Notes: generated by a model not told the origin, from the letters alone. A stretch of 64,000 nt of DNA from Bacteroidetes bacterium GWF2_38_335 (GCA_001769535.1 MEOH01000028.1:1-64000), one strand, 5' to 3'. Shown: positions 47,254 to 58,168, numbered from the stretch's first letter. Program-made: numbers and translations.

Positions 47254-49398
47254 ATGAGGTTGTTGCTTCTTAATATATTGGTGCTTGGTGCATTTTATCT
47301 TCTTTCTGCTCAGAAGGGTTCAGATGATAAAAGGATCAGTGGTATTGCCGAAAAAATTGATTTTTATATCTCCATGGCCGATGCTTCGCTTAATGAAGAG
47401 CCCGAAAAGACTTATAAATATGCCAATAAAGCCCTGATGCTTGCAAAAAATATGGGCCTGAACAAGCAGCACGCCGAAGCGTTGCAGATGCTTGGCAGAT
47501 ATTATGATTTGTCGGGCAAATACCATAAAGCCCTCGAAAAATATAAACTTGCCGAGAAAATTATCATTGATTTCAGCATTACCGAAAAAATCTCATCCAT
47601 AAGCAATGATATTGCCATTTCCTATGAAAGTCTGGGCGATTATAACGAAAGTCTGGTCTACTATTTCAGAGCATTAAACAGTGTTGAAAAATCTGACTAC
47701 CGATATTCACATATACTTTCAAACATTGCCGGGGTTTATACCATTCTTAAGGAATATGATCTGGCTGCCGAATATTATGAATTTGCCCTTGAAGAAGCAA
47801 AAAAGACCAAGGATAAAAGGCGGATTTCTATTGCACTGAACAACATCGGAATGATTTCTAACCTTATGGGTTTCAACAATGTTGCGCTGCTGTATTTTAA
47901 AGATGCCATTAAAACAGCCCGAGAATCAAAGGATCTTGCCCAGATTTCGAGCGTTTTGGCCAACATGGGTATGGCTTATCTCAATATAGAAGATTTTCAA
48001 AAGGCAGAGGAATGTTTTGTTGAATGTCTGGATATCGACAGCAGCCGCAATTACCGCGGTGGTATTGCCTATGATTACATGAACCTGGGAAAGCTGGAAT
48101 ATCTCAAAAAAAATTACAGTAAGGCGCTCTATTTCTTCGACAAATCATTAAAAATTGCAATTGACATCAATACCAAATCACTGCAGCAGGAAAACTATGA
48201 TTTTTTATCGAGAACCTACAGCAAACAAAATGATTTTAAAAAAGCCTACGATTATCATATTTTATACTCGGCCATAAACGACACCATCATCAGCGCCGAA
48301 AAAAACAGGAAAATTGCCGAGTTGCAGGTCAGCTATGATTTCAAGCAAAAGGACAATGAACTTCAGCAGCTTAATGAAAAGGAAGAATATTCAAGGGAGG
48401 TTATTACCAAGCAAAGGCAATTCATTCACCTGGTGTTTGGTGCATCTATTGTACTGCTTCTGGTAATTGTTTTGTTTGTTTGGCAATATTTTCAAAAAAA
48501 GCGAACCAACCGCAAGCTTTCTGAACAAAACAATCAGATTGAAAAACAGCATGAAGAGTTGAATACACAAAACGAAAAACTGTCGGTTTTATATGAAGAA
48601 CTGAAGGAGTACAATAAAAATATCACCGACAGCATCGTGTATTCAAAGCGCATTCAGAAAGCCATCCTTCCCAATCAGGAAAGATTCCAGAGGATTTTTC
48701 CCGAATCTTTTGTTTTTTATAAACCCAAGGATATTGTGAGCGGTGACTTTTACTGGGTTGAGGAAACAGAAGACAAGATTTTGCTTGCGGCTGTTGACTG
48801 TACCGGACATGGCGTTCCCGGGGCAATCATGTCGGCATTGTGTTTTTCGGTACTCAACCATATATTGAAAACAAGCTATAACAACCTTGAACCGGATGAA
48901 ATTCTCCGTCGTGCCCATTTTTCACTTAATAATGTGCTTAATCAGGAATATGGCAACAGCAATTATTCCGATTCCATGGATATTGCTCTTTGTGTAATAA
49001 TACCTTCCGAAAACCGACTGCTGTTTTCAGGAGCCAATCGTCCGCTTTTCTACATCCATCAGGAAGAACTTTTTGTTGTAAACGGAAACAAACTGTCGGT
49101 GGGAGGAAAAGCAGATCTGTTTAATGGTGATTATGAAACCCGTGAGATAAAATACAAAAACGGTGATTTGATTTACCTCTTCAGTGACGGATATGCCGAT
49201 CAGTTTGGTGGTCTCAATCATATTGAAAGATCCGGGGGCGGAAAGAAATTTACCACCGGACGCTTTAAGGAGTTTATCCTGAAAAACCATAATAACGACA
49301 TGAACATCCAAAAGGAAATCTTCATCCACACTTTTGAAAACTGGAAAGGGGACAATGAACAGGTGGATGATGTTTTGGTATTGGGAATCAGGTTATAA
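47254..49398 (+). CDS. TPR-repeat membrane protein with SpoIIE/PP2C phosphatase domain
   Basis: N-terminal TPRs, TM, SIVYSKRIQKAILP linker, SGDFYWVEE...AAVDCTGHGVPGAIMS...FSDGYADQFGG. Confidence 0.93.
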   Translation: MRLLLLNILVLGAFYLLSAQKGSDDKRISGIAEKIDFYISMADASLNEEPEKTYKYANKALMLAKNMGLNKQHAEALQMLGRYYDLSGKYHKALEKYKLAEKIIIDFSITEKISSISNDIAISYESLGDYNESLVYYFRALNSVEKSDYRYSHILSNIAGVYTILKEYDLAAEYYEFALEEAKKTKDKRRISIALNNIGMISNLMGFNNVALLYFKDAIKTARESKDLAQISSVLANMGMAYLNIEDFQKAEECFVECLDIDSSRNYRGGIAYDYMNLGKLEYLKKNYSKALYFFDKSLKIAIDINTKSLQQENYDFLSRTYSKQNDFKKAYDYHILYSAINDTIISAEKNRKIAELQVSYDFKQKDNELQQLNEKEEYSREVITKQRQFIHLVFGASIVLLLVIVLFVWQYFQKKRTNRKLSEQNNQIEKQHEELNTQNEKLSVLYEELKEYNKNITDSIVYSKRIQKAILPNQERFQRIFPESFVFYKPKDIVSGDFYWVEETEDKILLAAVDCTGHGVPGAIMSALCFSVLNHILKTSYNNLEPDEILRRAHFSLNNVLNQEYGNSNYSDSMDIALCVIIPSENRLLFSGANRPLFYIHQEELFVVNGNKLSVGGKADLFNGDYETREIKYKNGDLIYLFSDGYADQFGGLNHIERSGGGKKFTTGRFKEFILKNHNNDMNIQKEIFIHTFENWKGDNEQVDDVLVLGIRL

Positions 49399-49512
49399 AA
49401 CAATAAAAACAATGTTGTTGTTACTGAAGATGCTGGAGAATAGCTTAAAAACAACCCTCGGTTACAAAATGATTTTTTATATTTGGTTACTAATTTGATA
49501 AATCATTGTAAT

Positions 49513-50040
49513 ATGACCTGTAAAAAGAAAAACCTCATTAAAATTTTATTGCTGTCAGCAATCCTCTCTATATTCTTTGTTGCTGGCTGCGATGAAGAAC
49601 AAAAGGACGATCAAAATATATCAGGCGAAGAAAAGCCGTTGCTTTCCGAAAAGCTGGATATTTTTACCGGTTCATGGGAATCAAAGGAATTTGATGCGGT
49701 GTTTACCGAAACATGGAATAAAAATCCCGACGGATCGCTATCCGGAGCAGGGGTATCAATTTATAACGACACTGTGGTTTTTACCGAAACACTTTCATTC
49801 AGGCTTATCAGAGATACCACCTATTATGTGGTTAATATTCCCGATCAGAATGAAGGAAAAGATGTGATGTTCCGAATGACAAAATGCGAAGACAGTCTGT
49901 TTGTTTTTGAAAACCGTGCACATGACTATCCCCAGGTGATCACTTACAAATTTTTCAAGAAAGACAGTGCCAGGGTAACCCTCGAGGGATCCCTCGAAGT
50001 GGACAAATCAGAGTTATTAATGAAAAGGGTAAAAAGATGA
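49513..50040 (+). CDS. Lipoprotein, DUF6265-like
   Basis: Lipobox FFVAGCDEE; FTGSWESKEFDAVFTETWNKNPDGSLSGAGVS. Confidence 0.7.
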   Translation: MTCKKKNLIKILLLSAILSIFFVAGCDEEQKDDQNISGEEKPLLSEKLDIFTGSWESKEFDAVFTETWNKNPDGSLSGAGVSIYNDTVVFTETLSFRLIRDTTYYVVNIPDQNEGKDVMFRMTKCEDSLFVFENRAHDYPQVITYKFFKKDSARVTLEGSLEVDKSELLMKRVKR

Positions 50041-50534
50041 ACAAAGTATATTTGCTTCTGGGAACAAACCTTGGCGAAAAGGAAAATAATATCGATAAAG
50101 CCTGCGAAGGAATTGAAAACGAAATCGGTTTGATTTATGATCTTTCACCGATTTATGAAACCGAGCCCCATGGATTTAAACATGAAAGTAATTTTCTAAA
50201 CAGGGTGGTGTGCATACGCACTTGCTTTTCGGCAGATGAGGTTCTTGAGAAAATTCTGGCTATCGAACTTAAAATGGGAAGAACGCGAACAGGCGGTGAT
50301 TACCAGGCCAGAGTTATTGACATTGACATTTTGTTTTTCGGGGATCAGATTATTGAAAAGCCGGGACTGATTGTTCCGCATCCCAGACTGCAAGACAGAA
50401 AATTTGTGTTGATTCCATTAAATGAAATTGCTTCAGATTTGATTCATCCCACGCTGAAAAAAAGCGTGTCAGAACTTCTTGAAAAATGCTATGATGAAGG
50501 AATGGTTAAAAAATATCAGTCTACCAAAGAGTAA
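50037..50534 (+). CDS. folK: 2-amino-4-hydroxy-6-hydroxymethyldihydropteridine diphosphokinase
   Basis: LLGTNLGEKENNI, YETEPHGF, RVIDIDILFFGDQI, VPHPRLQDRKFVLIPL. Confidence 0.95.
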   Translation: MNKVYLLLGTNLGEKENNIDKACEGIENEIGLIYDLSPIYETEPHGFKHESNFLNRVVCIRTCFSADEVLEKILAIELKMGRTRTGGDYQARVIDIDILFFGDQIIEKPGLIVPHPRLQDRKFVLIPLNEIASDLIHPTLKKSVSELLEKCYDEGMVKKYQSTKE

Positions 50535-51012
50535 AATACTCGTAATAACCATCAAGTGAGGTGATTATATAACTTAAAACGATTGACCAAACCAACACAA
50601 AAGAAACAAGCATAATCAGTGTTTTTCTTGAGTTATTGAAAAATCTTACCGCAATAAAGGTTCCAACCGGAATAGAAATAATTATGGGAGTAAAAAGGGC
50701 CAGACCAAACAAGCCATAATTTCTTTTGAGTTTGATAACCCTTCTAAATCTTTTATAATTCACTTTTTTTGGCTCACGAACCCTGATTTTTTCTTTTCTT
50801 AATCCGGTGCTATTAAGAAAAAGTTTCCATAAACGCATAAATGGTTTGGTTAGATAGGCAAAGAAAAAAACTCCGGCAATGCCCCCAGTTGAAGTTGTAA
50901 ATAAAATCTCATGAAAATTTAATCTGAGCGATATTGCCGCAAACGGAAAGGCAAAAGCAAATTTTACAGTGCTAAGCAAAAAAACCAGCGTAAGATCAAT
51001 TAAATACTCCAT
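50521..51012 (-). CDS. Small-multidrug-export-like/hypothetical multi-pass membrane protein
   Basis: Several TM helices; overlaps folK 3' end convergently. Confidence 0.55.
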   Translation of the reverse strand: MEYLIDLTLVFLLSTVKFAFAFPFAAISLRLNFHEILFTTSTGGIAGVFFFAYLTKPFMRLWKLFLNSTGLRKEKIRVREPKKVNYKRFRRVIKLKRNYGLFGLALFTPIIISIPVGTFIAVRFFNNSRKTLIMLVSFVLVWSIVLSYIITSLDGYYEYFTLW

Positions 51013-51015
51013 TTA

Positions 51016-51666
51016 TTATTCTTTTTTGCCAAAAGCAAGATCTCCGGCATCACCCAGTCCGGGCACAATATACGACTTAACAGTAAGTTCCTCATCAACA
51101 GCTCCGGTCCAGATGGTCACATTATTATAAGGAAGGTTTTTTTCAACACAGTCAATACCTTCGGTGCAGGCAATGGTGGTTACAATATGGATGTGTCTTG
51201 GTTTTCCCTTTTCGAGTAATGCTTTGCAGGCAAGAACCATGGAAGTACCGGTCGCCAGCATGGGATCTGATATGATGATGACTTTATCGTCGGTTGAGGG
51301 ACAGGAAATGTATTCAACCTTTATATCGAAAGAGCCGTCTTTTTCATATTTGCGGTATGCAGATATAAAAGCATTTTCAGCCCGATCGAAAAAATTGAGC
51401 AATCCCTGGTGAAGAGGCAGTCCGGCCCGCAAAATAGTAGCAAGCAAAACGGTATCGTCAAAAACTGATGCATTGGCAATTCCAAGAGGGGTTTGCACCT
51501 CGACATTTTTATACCTCAGTTCCTTGCTCACCTCATATGCAAAAATTTCACCCGTTTTTTCAAGGTTTTTCCTGAAACGCATACTATCCTGCTGGATTAT
51601 TTCGTCGCGTATTTCAGCAATAATGTTGCTGAGGAGAGAATTCTGGAGACCAAGATTTTTTACCAT
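51016..51666 (-). CDS. upp: Uracil phosphoribosyltransferase
   Basis: LATILRAGLPLHQGLLNFF, IISDPMLATGTSMVLA, VPGLGDAGDLAFG. Confidence 0.94.
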   Translation of the reverse strand: MVKNLGLQNSLLSNIIAEIRDEIIQQDSMRFRKNLEKTGEIFAYEVSKELRYKNVEVQTPLGIANASVFDDTVLLATILRAGLPLHQGLLNFFDRAENAFISAYRKYEKDGSFDIKVEYISCPSTDDKVIIISDPMLATGTSMVLACKALLEKGKPRHIHIVTTIACTEGIDCVEKNLPYNNVTIWTGAVDEELTVKSYIVPGLGDAGDLAFGKKE

Positions 51667-51891
51667 GTTGCTTCTTCTGTTTGGTTTTTTTGTCCGGAAA
51701 ATTAAAACCTGTATTCGTTTGTAAAAACAAACAAATATAGTTAAAATATCTGTTTGACAATTATCCTTATATGCGAATAAAGTTATAAAAAAGTCTGTTT
51801 TTCAAAGCCCCTTCCTAATCACAATACTGTTTACTTGCTTTTTAATATTTTTTTTAGTATCTTTTCATCCTTAACCATCTGATAAATAGTT

Positions 51892-54165
51892 TTGGAAAAG
51901 AAAGCAGTTGTAAAAAACAGGAAAGAAAGCCTGAAAATTTTAAGTATTGCTTCAGGTACGATTATTAACTCATCAAAGGATATTGTCTTGCTCATCGACT
52001 GTAAGGGAAATATTCTGGAGGTGAACAAATCAGCCATGAAATTTCTGAAGCTAAAAGACCAAAGCGACAGACCCTGGGTTTTTTATGGTTGCCTGAATAA
52101 AAGCAGCAAAAGTTTTTTCAAAAAAAATGTTGACCATTCAATTAAATCGGGCAAACAACTTAAGGTTGAATATGCCGATAACAACAAATATTTTGAAGTA
52201 AGTATATATCCTGTAAAGGTAAAAAACAATCCAGCTTGCGCAGCAATTTATATTTCTGACATATCCAAAAGAAAAAAAATGGAATTGCTTCTCAATGAAA
52301 GTGAAGCCCATTACCGCAAGCTGTATATGGAAACGCCGAGCCCCTATCACAGTCTGGATAAAAACGCAAACATCATCACTGTAAATCCCGCATGGGAAAA
52401 GTTCCTGGGGTATAAAAAGTCTGAGGTTTTAGGAAAATTTTTCGGTGATCTTGTTGATATTCCCGTATCATTGTTTAAAAGGAATTTCGCTAAATTTAAG
52501 GAAAAAGGAGAAGTCAGCAACCTTGAATACCGGTTGATCAGAAAAGACGGAACTATTGTTCATGCTTTGTTTACAGGAATTGTTAAATACCACAAAAACG
52601 GCAAATTCAGTCACACCCATTGTGTAATGAGTGACATCACCGACAGGGCAAATATGGCCAGAGAAAGAATCAGGCTGCAGCAGGCAATCACACAAAGCCA
52701 TTCCCCTGTAGTAATTACCGACATTGAAGGAAACATTGAATTTGTCAATCCCGCTTTTACACGAATTACCGGCTATTCATTCAATGAAGTTAAGGGCAGG
52801 AACCCCCGGATTTTAAAAACTGAACTTTACGATCAGGCTTTTTATAAAAAACTCTGGGAAACAATTCTTTCGGGTCAAACCTGGAAGTGTGAATTTTTCA
52901 ACAGAAAGAAAAACGGGGAAAAATACTGGGAACTTGCTTCTATTTCGCCGGTGTATGACCAGAAAAAAAACCTTATAAACTTCATCAAGGTGTCGGAGGA
53001 TATCACCCGGATCAAAGAAATTGAACAGCAGTTAAGGGAGGAAAAACAAAAAGCCGAACAGGCAAACCTGTTGAAAAGTACTTTTTTGGCCAACATGAGC
53101 CATGAGATTCGCACACCAATGAACGGAATTGTTGGATTTTCAGAATTACTGGCACGGCCAAATCTTTCTAAAGAGCAGAAGGATAAGTTTGTCAAGGTAA
53201 TCAATGACAACTGCAATTCACTGCTTAATCTAATTGACGACATCATCGACATTTCAAAAATTGAAGCAAATCAACTAAATGTCAATCCTGTTTCAGCAGA
53301 AATTTTACCGTTGATGCGAGAGCTGGCCGTACTGTTTGAAAAGATTTTGGCCGACAAACATAAAAATCATGTGAAATTTATTACTGAAATTCCTGATGAC
53401 TTTGAAAATCTTCATATAGTAACCGATCCGGTACGATTAAAACAGATTTTTACAAACCTCATTGGAAATTCAGTAAAATTTACCTCTGCGGGGTATATAA
53501 AAATCGGTGTTGAAAGAAATGCCGGACAGCTTGCTTTCTTTGTTGAGGATACAGGCATTGGAATTTCGGCAAACAAGCAAAAACTCATTTTTGAAGAGTT
53601 TGCCCAGGCCGATAAATTTATTTCACAGAAATTTGGGGGAACGGGATTGGGTTTGTCTATAAGTCGCGGATTGATTAAAAACCTCGGAGGGAATATCAGT
53701 GTTGAATCTTCGGAGGGCCAGGGATCGCGGTTTGTTTTCACCATTCCTGATATAACTCCGGACAACCCCGGTGTTGAAAAGCTTCTTGCACAGGTAAATA
53801 TTTTGGGACTTAAGGAAAAAAACATCCTGATCGTTGACCCCGACGAAGTCAATTATCTGTTTTTGAAATATGCTTTTGGAGAGACCGGTTTTGAAATAAC
53901 CAGAGTGGGTGGCGTACTTTCGGTTTATAGGAAAATTGACACTCAACGGTATGATGCGGTTATTATCAGCGGTGAATTGCCCGATAATCTTATTGAGCTG
54001 GGTAATATCATAAAAAAGCAAAATCCGGGAGCACGAATTTTCGTAATGTCAGAGCAAAAACCAGCTAACCTTTCAATAAAATTCAGAGGAGTTAATGTTG
54101 CAGCATATCTTAAAAAACCGCTCGACACAAAAGAAATTTCTCGTTTTGTGAAGGAGCTTGGTTGA
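51892..54165 (+). CDS. Multi-PAS hybrid sensor histidine kinase with degenerate receiver domain
   Basis: Three PAS-like regions, NMSHEIRTPMNGIVGFSELL, HATPase motifs (FVEDTGIG, KFGGTGLGLSI), C-terminal REC-like domain. Confidence 0.92.
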   Translation: MEKKAVVKNRKESLKILSIASGTIINSSKDIVLLIDCKGNILEVNKSAMKFLKLKDQSDRPWVFYGCLNKSSKSFFKKNVDHSIKSGKQLKVEYADNNKYFEVSIYPVKVKNNPACAAIYISDISKRKKMELLLNESEAHYRKLYMETPSPYHSLDKNANIITVNPAWEKFLGYKKSEVLGKFFGDLVDIPVSLFKRNFAKFKEKGEVSNLEYRLIRKDGTIVHALFTGIVKYHKNGKFSHTHCVMSDITDRANMARERIRLQQAITQSHSPVVITDIEGNIEFVNPAFTRITGYSFNEVKGRNPRILKTELYDQAFYKKLWETILSGQTWKCEFFNRKKNGEKYWELASISPVYDQKKNLINFIKVSEDITRIKEIEQQLREEKQKAEQANLLKSTFLANMSHEIRTPMNGIVGFSELLARPNLSKEQKDKFVKVINDNCNSLLNLIDDIIDISKIEANQLNVNPVSAEILPLMRELAVLFEKILADKHKNHVKFITEIPDDFENLHIVTDPVRLKQIFTNLIGNSVKFTSAGYIKIGVERNAGQLAFFVEDTGIGISANKQKLIFEEFAQADKFISQKFGGTGLGLSISRGLIKNLGGNISVESSEGQGSRFVFTIPDITPDNPGVEKLLAQVNILGLKEKNILIVDPDEVNYLFLKYAFGETGFEITRVGGVLSVYRKIDTQRYDAVIISGELPDNLIELGNIIKKQNPGARIFVMSEQKPANLSIKFRGVNVAAYLKKPLDTKEISRFVKELG

Positions 54166-54184
54166 TAAATAGGGTGCTCAAAAA

Positions 54185-56086
54185 TTAATACGCCCTTTGG
54201 TTTTTCCCCTCAATATAATTGATGAATGCCGTGTTCACTACCTTGTTGCCACCCGGAGTAGGATAATCTCCGGTGAAATACCAGTCGCCTAAATCATTCG
54301 GACAAGCTGCATGCAAGTCTTCAATGGATTGAAAAACAATATTAACCTCAGCTTTGATATCATCAGGAGTAAGCAAGTCGGCAATTTTTTTGGAAATCTG
54401 CTCTGCGGTAAATGGCTTGTAGATTCCCTTTACGTAATTTACAATGTCTTCTTTCGGAAGATTTTCCTGCGCTTTGCACTTTTTATAAACTTCTGCCAAT
54501 ATCTTTTGCTGACCTGTTTCTTTGAGCAAATGAATGGCTGCCTCAAAAGCAATGAAATCACCAAGCTTGGCCATGTCAATGCCGTAACAGTCTGGATACC
54601 TGATCTGGGGCGCCGATGAAACAATCACTATTTTTTTCGGACCCAAACGGTCAAGTATTTTTAAAATGCTTTGCTTAAGGGTTGTTCCGCGAACTATGCT
54701 GTCGTCAATTACCACCAGATTGTCTGTTCCTTTTCTGACCGTTCCGTAGGTTACATCATATACGTGAGCAACCATGTCGTCGCGGGCAGCATCTTCGGTG
54801 ATGAAAGTACGGAGCTTGGCATCTTTAATGGCAATTTTTTCAACCCTCGGACTGAAATGAAGAATTTCAACCAGCTCCTTATCTGTCATCTTTCCGTTTT
54901 TTTGACGGATCTGCTCTTTCTTTCTTTCACTCACATATAAGTCCAAACCCTTGATCATGCCGTAAAAAGCCGATTCGGCTGTGTTGGGAATATAGGAGAA
55001 AACTGAATTGTCAAAATCGTAATCAATGGCTTTCAGGATAGACGGAACAAGGTTTTCACCAAGTTTCTTTCTTTCCCTGTAGATGTCCTGATCGCTGCCC
55101 CTTGAAAAATAAATCCTTTCGAAGGAACAGGATTTTCTTTCCTGAGGAACACGAATCATTTTTTCTTCATAGGTTCCGTCTTTTTTAATAACCAGCGCAC
55201 TACCCGGTTGCAGTTCCTTAACATTTTCGGCCGGAACATTCATTACGGTTTGAATCACTGCTCTTTCTGACGCCACAACAATCATTTCATTGTTTGCATA
55301 CCATGAGGCAGGACGGATTCCCCAAGGGTCGCGGGCAACAAAAGCATCTCCGTGACCAATTAATCCGGCTACCGCATAACCACCATCCCAGTTTTTGCTT
55401 GATTCCTGAATTATTTTCGCAATATTTATCTCGCTGGAGATGAGCTGTGAAATATCTTTGTTTTGTACTCCGTTGTTTTTGAAATTTCTGAACAGCCGTT
55501 GATTTTCTTCATCGAGAAAAAGTCCGACCATTTCAAGAATGGTAACGGTATCTGAAAAATCTTTGGGATGCTGGCCATAATCAATCAGCCCCTGAAACAG
55601 TTCATCCACATTGGTGAGGTTAAAGTTACCGGCCATCACCAGGTTTCTTGATCGCCAGTTGTTAACCCGCATCACCGGATGAACGTAATCAATATTGTTT
55701 TTTCCAAAAGTACCGTAACGCAAATGTCCCAGATATAGTTCTCCGGCAAAAGGCAGATTCTCCTTAGCAAAAACCGGATCCTTAAGCAATTCGGGATTTA
55801 AATCTTCGTATTTTTCATAATTGGCCCTTATTTGCTGAAAGACATCTTTAATTGGGGTGGCGTGATTTGATCTTACACGGTTGATGTATTGCTTTCCCGG
55901 GTGCATGTCGAATTTCACGCAAACAGCTCCGGCGCCATCCTGACCGCGGTTATGCTGTTTTTCCATGAGCAGGTACAGCTTGTTGAGGCCGTACATCCAG
56001 GAGCCATATTTAAGTTGAAAATGTTCTAAAGGTTTGAGCAGCCGTATCATGGCTATCCCGCATTCGTGTTTTAAGTTGTCACTCAT
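54185..56086 (-). CDS. Amidophosphoribosyltransferase-type class II glutamine amidotransferase (PurF-like, 600+ aa)
   Basis: HECGIAMIRLL N-terminal Cys, VVIDDSIVRGTTLKQSI PRPP motif. Confidence 0.88.
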   Translation of the reverse strand: MSDNLKHECGIAMIRLLKPLEHFQLKYGSWMYGLNKLYLLMEKQHNRGQDGAGAVCVKFDMHPGKQYINRVRSNHATPIKDVFQQIRANYEKYEDLNPELLKDPVFAKENLPFAGELYLGHLRYGTFGKNNIDYVHPVMRVNNWRSRNLVMAGNFNLTNVDELFQGLIDYGQHPKDFSDTVTILEMVGLFLDEENQRLFRNFKNNGVQNKDISQLISSEINIAKIIQESSKNWDGGYAVAGLIGHGDAFVARDPWGIRPASWYANNEMIVVASERAVIQTVMNVPAENVKELQPGSALVIKKDGTYEEKMIRVPQERKSCSFERIYFSRGSDQDIYRERKKLGENLVPSILKAIDYDFDNSVFSYIPNTAESAFYGMIKGLDLYVSERKKEQIRQKNGKMTDKELVEILHFSPRVEKIAIKDAKLRTFITEDAARDDMVAHVYDVTYGTVRKGTDNLVVIDDSIVRGTTLKQSILKILDRLGPKKIVIVSSAPQIRYPDCYGIDMAKLGDFIAFEAAIHLLKETGQQKILAEVYKKCKAQENLPKEDIVNYVKGIYKPFTAEQISKKIADLLTPDDIKAEVNIVFQSIEDLHAACPNDLGDWYFTGDYPTPGGNKVVNTAFINYIEGKNQRAY

Positions 56087-56249
56087 TTTTTGAAGGATCA
56101 AATAAATTGATTCGCAAAGTTAATTATTAAAAGCAGAAGAAAAATCAGTGATTCACTTAAATTCTAACAATTATTGAACAGGGGTAAAACATTCTGGCGA
56201 TTAACGATCTGAAGAGGAAAGATTTTACAAAACGCCCTAAAGGAACACA

Positions 56250-56490
56250 AGCATCAACACAGGGCAGCGCCCTGTGAAAAAACCAGTCATGAACATCGGG
56301 CTGAAAGCCCAACTCTATTCAGCCCGGGGCTGTGCCTCCGCTAAAGCTTCAGCGACACGCGGAACGCCCCGGGTATGAATGAGCAAAAAGATTGCGCCCT
56401 GAAAGGCATGCCTTTCAGGGCGCCGGAATATCCTCCGATTTTTTAACCCAAGGCGCTGCCTTGGGCTGAATTGAGCCGCCCTTTCAGGGC
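56250..56490. repeat. Cluster of GC-rich palindromes
   Basis: CAGGGCAGCGCCCTG, GCCCTGAAAGGCATGCCTTTCAGGGC, CCCAAGGCGCTGCCTTGGGCTGAATTGAGC.. Confidence 0.75.
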
Positions 56491-56594
56491 TTTTTAATAA
56501 CCAACCTATCAACCACCACCCTTTTTGCGCCGGTTATTTTAACAAGATACATTCCGTTTAATAATGAAGAAATGTCTATTTCGTATTTCACCCA
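56484..56594 (-). pseudogene. Orphan T9SS C-terminal sorting-domain remnant
   Basis: Minus-strand WVKYEIDISSLLNGMYLVKITGAKRVVVDRLVIKKP* preceded by an in-frame TAA. Confidence 0.75.
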
Positions 56595-56749
56595 TTAAAC
56601 GGATATGCTATGAAAGATACTCGCGATAATAAACAAAAGGAATTTGAGTTTTAAGTCCGGCAGACAACAATAATTCTTTAGCCCTTTTTTCCGTAATTTT
56701 TTAAATTATTTTTATCTTTACATTATTACCAGCAATTCATTATTTACAA

Positions 56750-58168
56750 ATGAGAGAAGTAATTATTTTAATATTTTCAGTATTAATTTTTGCAAGTGGC
56801 TATGGCCAAACCGAACCCTTTGCCAAAATTCCGGGACTTCCGTTTAAAACCATTTTAAAAATAAACGCGGTTTCAGACGATGATGGAAATGTTTGTGTCT
56901 ATTATGTTACTAATGAGAAATATCATTATGCATTAATTGATAAAAAAGGAACCCTTCTGAAAATCAACAAATATCATGAATTTGAAGGATGTAACTTCAT
57001 GGGGGTAATTTCCAGTGATACAAGTTTTCTGATTTTTTACAACAATTATAATGAGCGATTTGGAAGCATTAAGCAATTGGTAATGAGTAAAATCGATGGG
57101 ACGATTAAAGAAAACGAAATTAAAATATTTGCTGAAAAGGACGAGAAATTGATCACATCATTTGCTGCAAAAAACGAACTTTTTATTTTATCAGTCAGAA
57201 AAAAAAGTGAGAAACTGATGATCAGTAAAATTTCTGCTGGATCTGAAATTTTAAATCATGAAATTATTCTTCCAAATAATGAACTCTATTTTAGTTTTTT
57301 AAATTCAAGTCTGAAGTTTTTTGAAGAACCATATGATTACTCTTTATATAATGCTCATTATACGGATAAGATTTATCTTTCTGAAACAAAAATCACTTTT
57401 ATTTTTGAAGGGGATTGTATTGATGAAGATTTACAATCCGACTGTTCTGAAATTTTGGAGTTAGACAGAAATACTTTTAATGTTGAATATAAAAGAATCA
57501 AACCAAAAATTTTTTATGACGCTGAAAAATCCAATTCCATTTTGTACCATGATTATCTATTTAAAATAAGACTTGCTTCTAAAAATTTAATCTTATCTGT
57601 TTACGATTTCAAATCCCTGAACTTGATAAAAGAACATTCCCTGACTTCAAAAGATAGCTTTTTGTTTGCTGATAATGAAATTTATCGCGGGACATTGTTT
57701 GACAATAAACTCATTAAAAACAAAAATAATACGGCTGAAAAACCTATTCGTTCATTAGCGGGGTGTTATCCCCTAATATTGGCAAGAGAGGTTGAAAACT
57801 CGAAAATAAAACTGATTATTGGAGATCTTATACCTGAATCAAACAATGCCCCAAGTAATTTTAACACTTTTTCACCAGCTTTTCCGATGGTAGGTTACTC
57901 CGTTTTATTTTCCACCAATCTTTTATCCAATTATTCAGGTTCTCCAACTGAAAAGGGGATTTTTTTTGAAACAACATTAGCCTTAAATAGTTTTGAGAAA
58001 ACAGAAAAATCACCTGAAAACATTAACCTTTTATATGACCTGTCGGGATTACTCAATGTGACTGATTTTGACAAATTAAAAAAGGATTTATTTTTACGTC
58101 CAGATGGTTTGTACGTAGCTCTTATGGATATAAACGATAAGACAATAAAAATATATAGGATAAAATAA
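56750..58168 (+). CDS. Secreted protein of unknown function
   Basis: 472-aa ORF with signal peptide MREVIILIFSVLIFASGYGQ; no domain recognised. Confidence 0.75.
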   Translation: MREVIILIFSVLIFASGYGQTEPFAKIPGLPFKTILKINAVSDDDGNVCVYYVTNEKYHYALIDKKGTLLKINKYHEFEGCNFMGVISSDTSFLIFYNNYNERFGSIKQLVMSKIDGTIKENEIKIFAEKDEKLITSFAAKNELFILSVRKKSEKLMISKISAGSEILNHEIILPNNELYFSFLNSSLKFFEEPYDYSLYNAHYTDKIYLSETKITFIFEGDCIDEDLQSDCSEILELDRNTFNVEYKRIKPKIFYDAEKSNSILYHDYLFKIRLASKNLILSVYDFKSLNLIKEHSLTSKDSFLFADNEIYRGTLFDNKLIKNKNNTAEKPIRSLAGCYPLILAREVENSKIKLIIGDLIPESNNAPSNFNTFSPAFPMVGYSVLFSTNLLSNYSGSPTEKGIFFETTLALNSFEKTEKSPENINLLYDLSGLLNVTDFDKLKKDLFLRPDGLYVALMDINDKTIKIYRIK

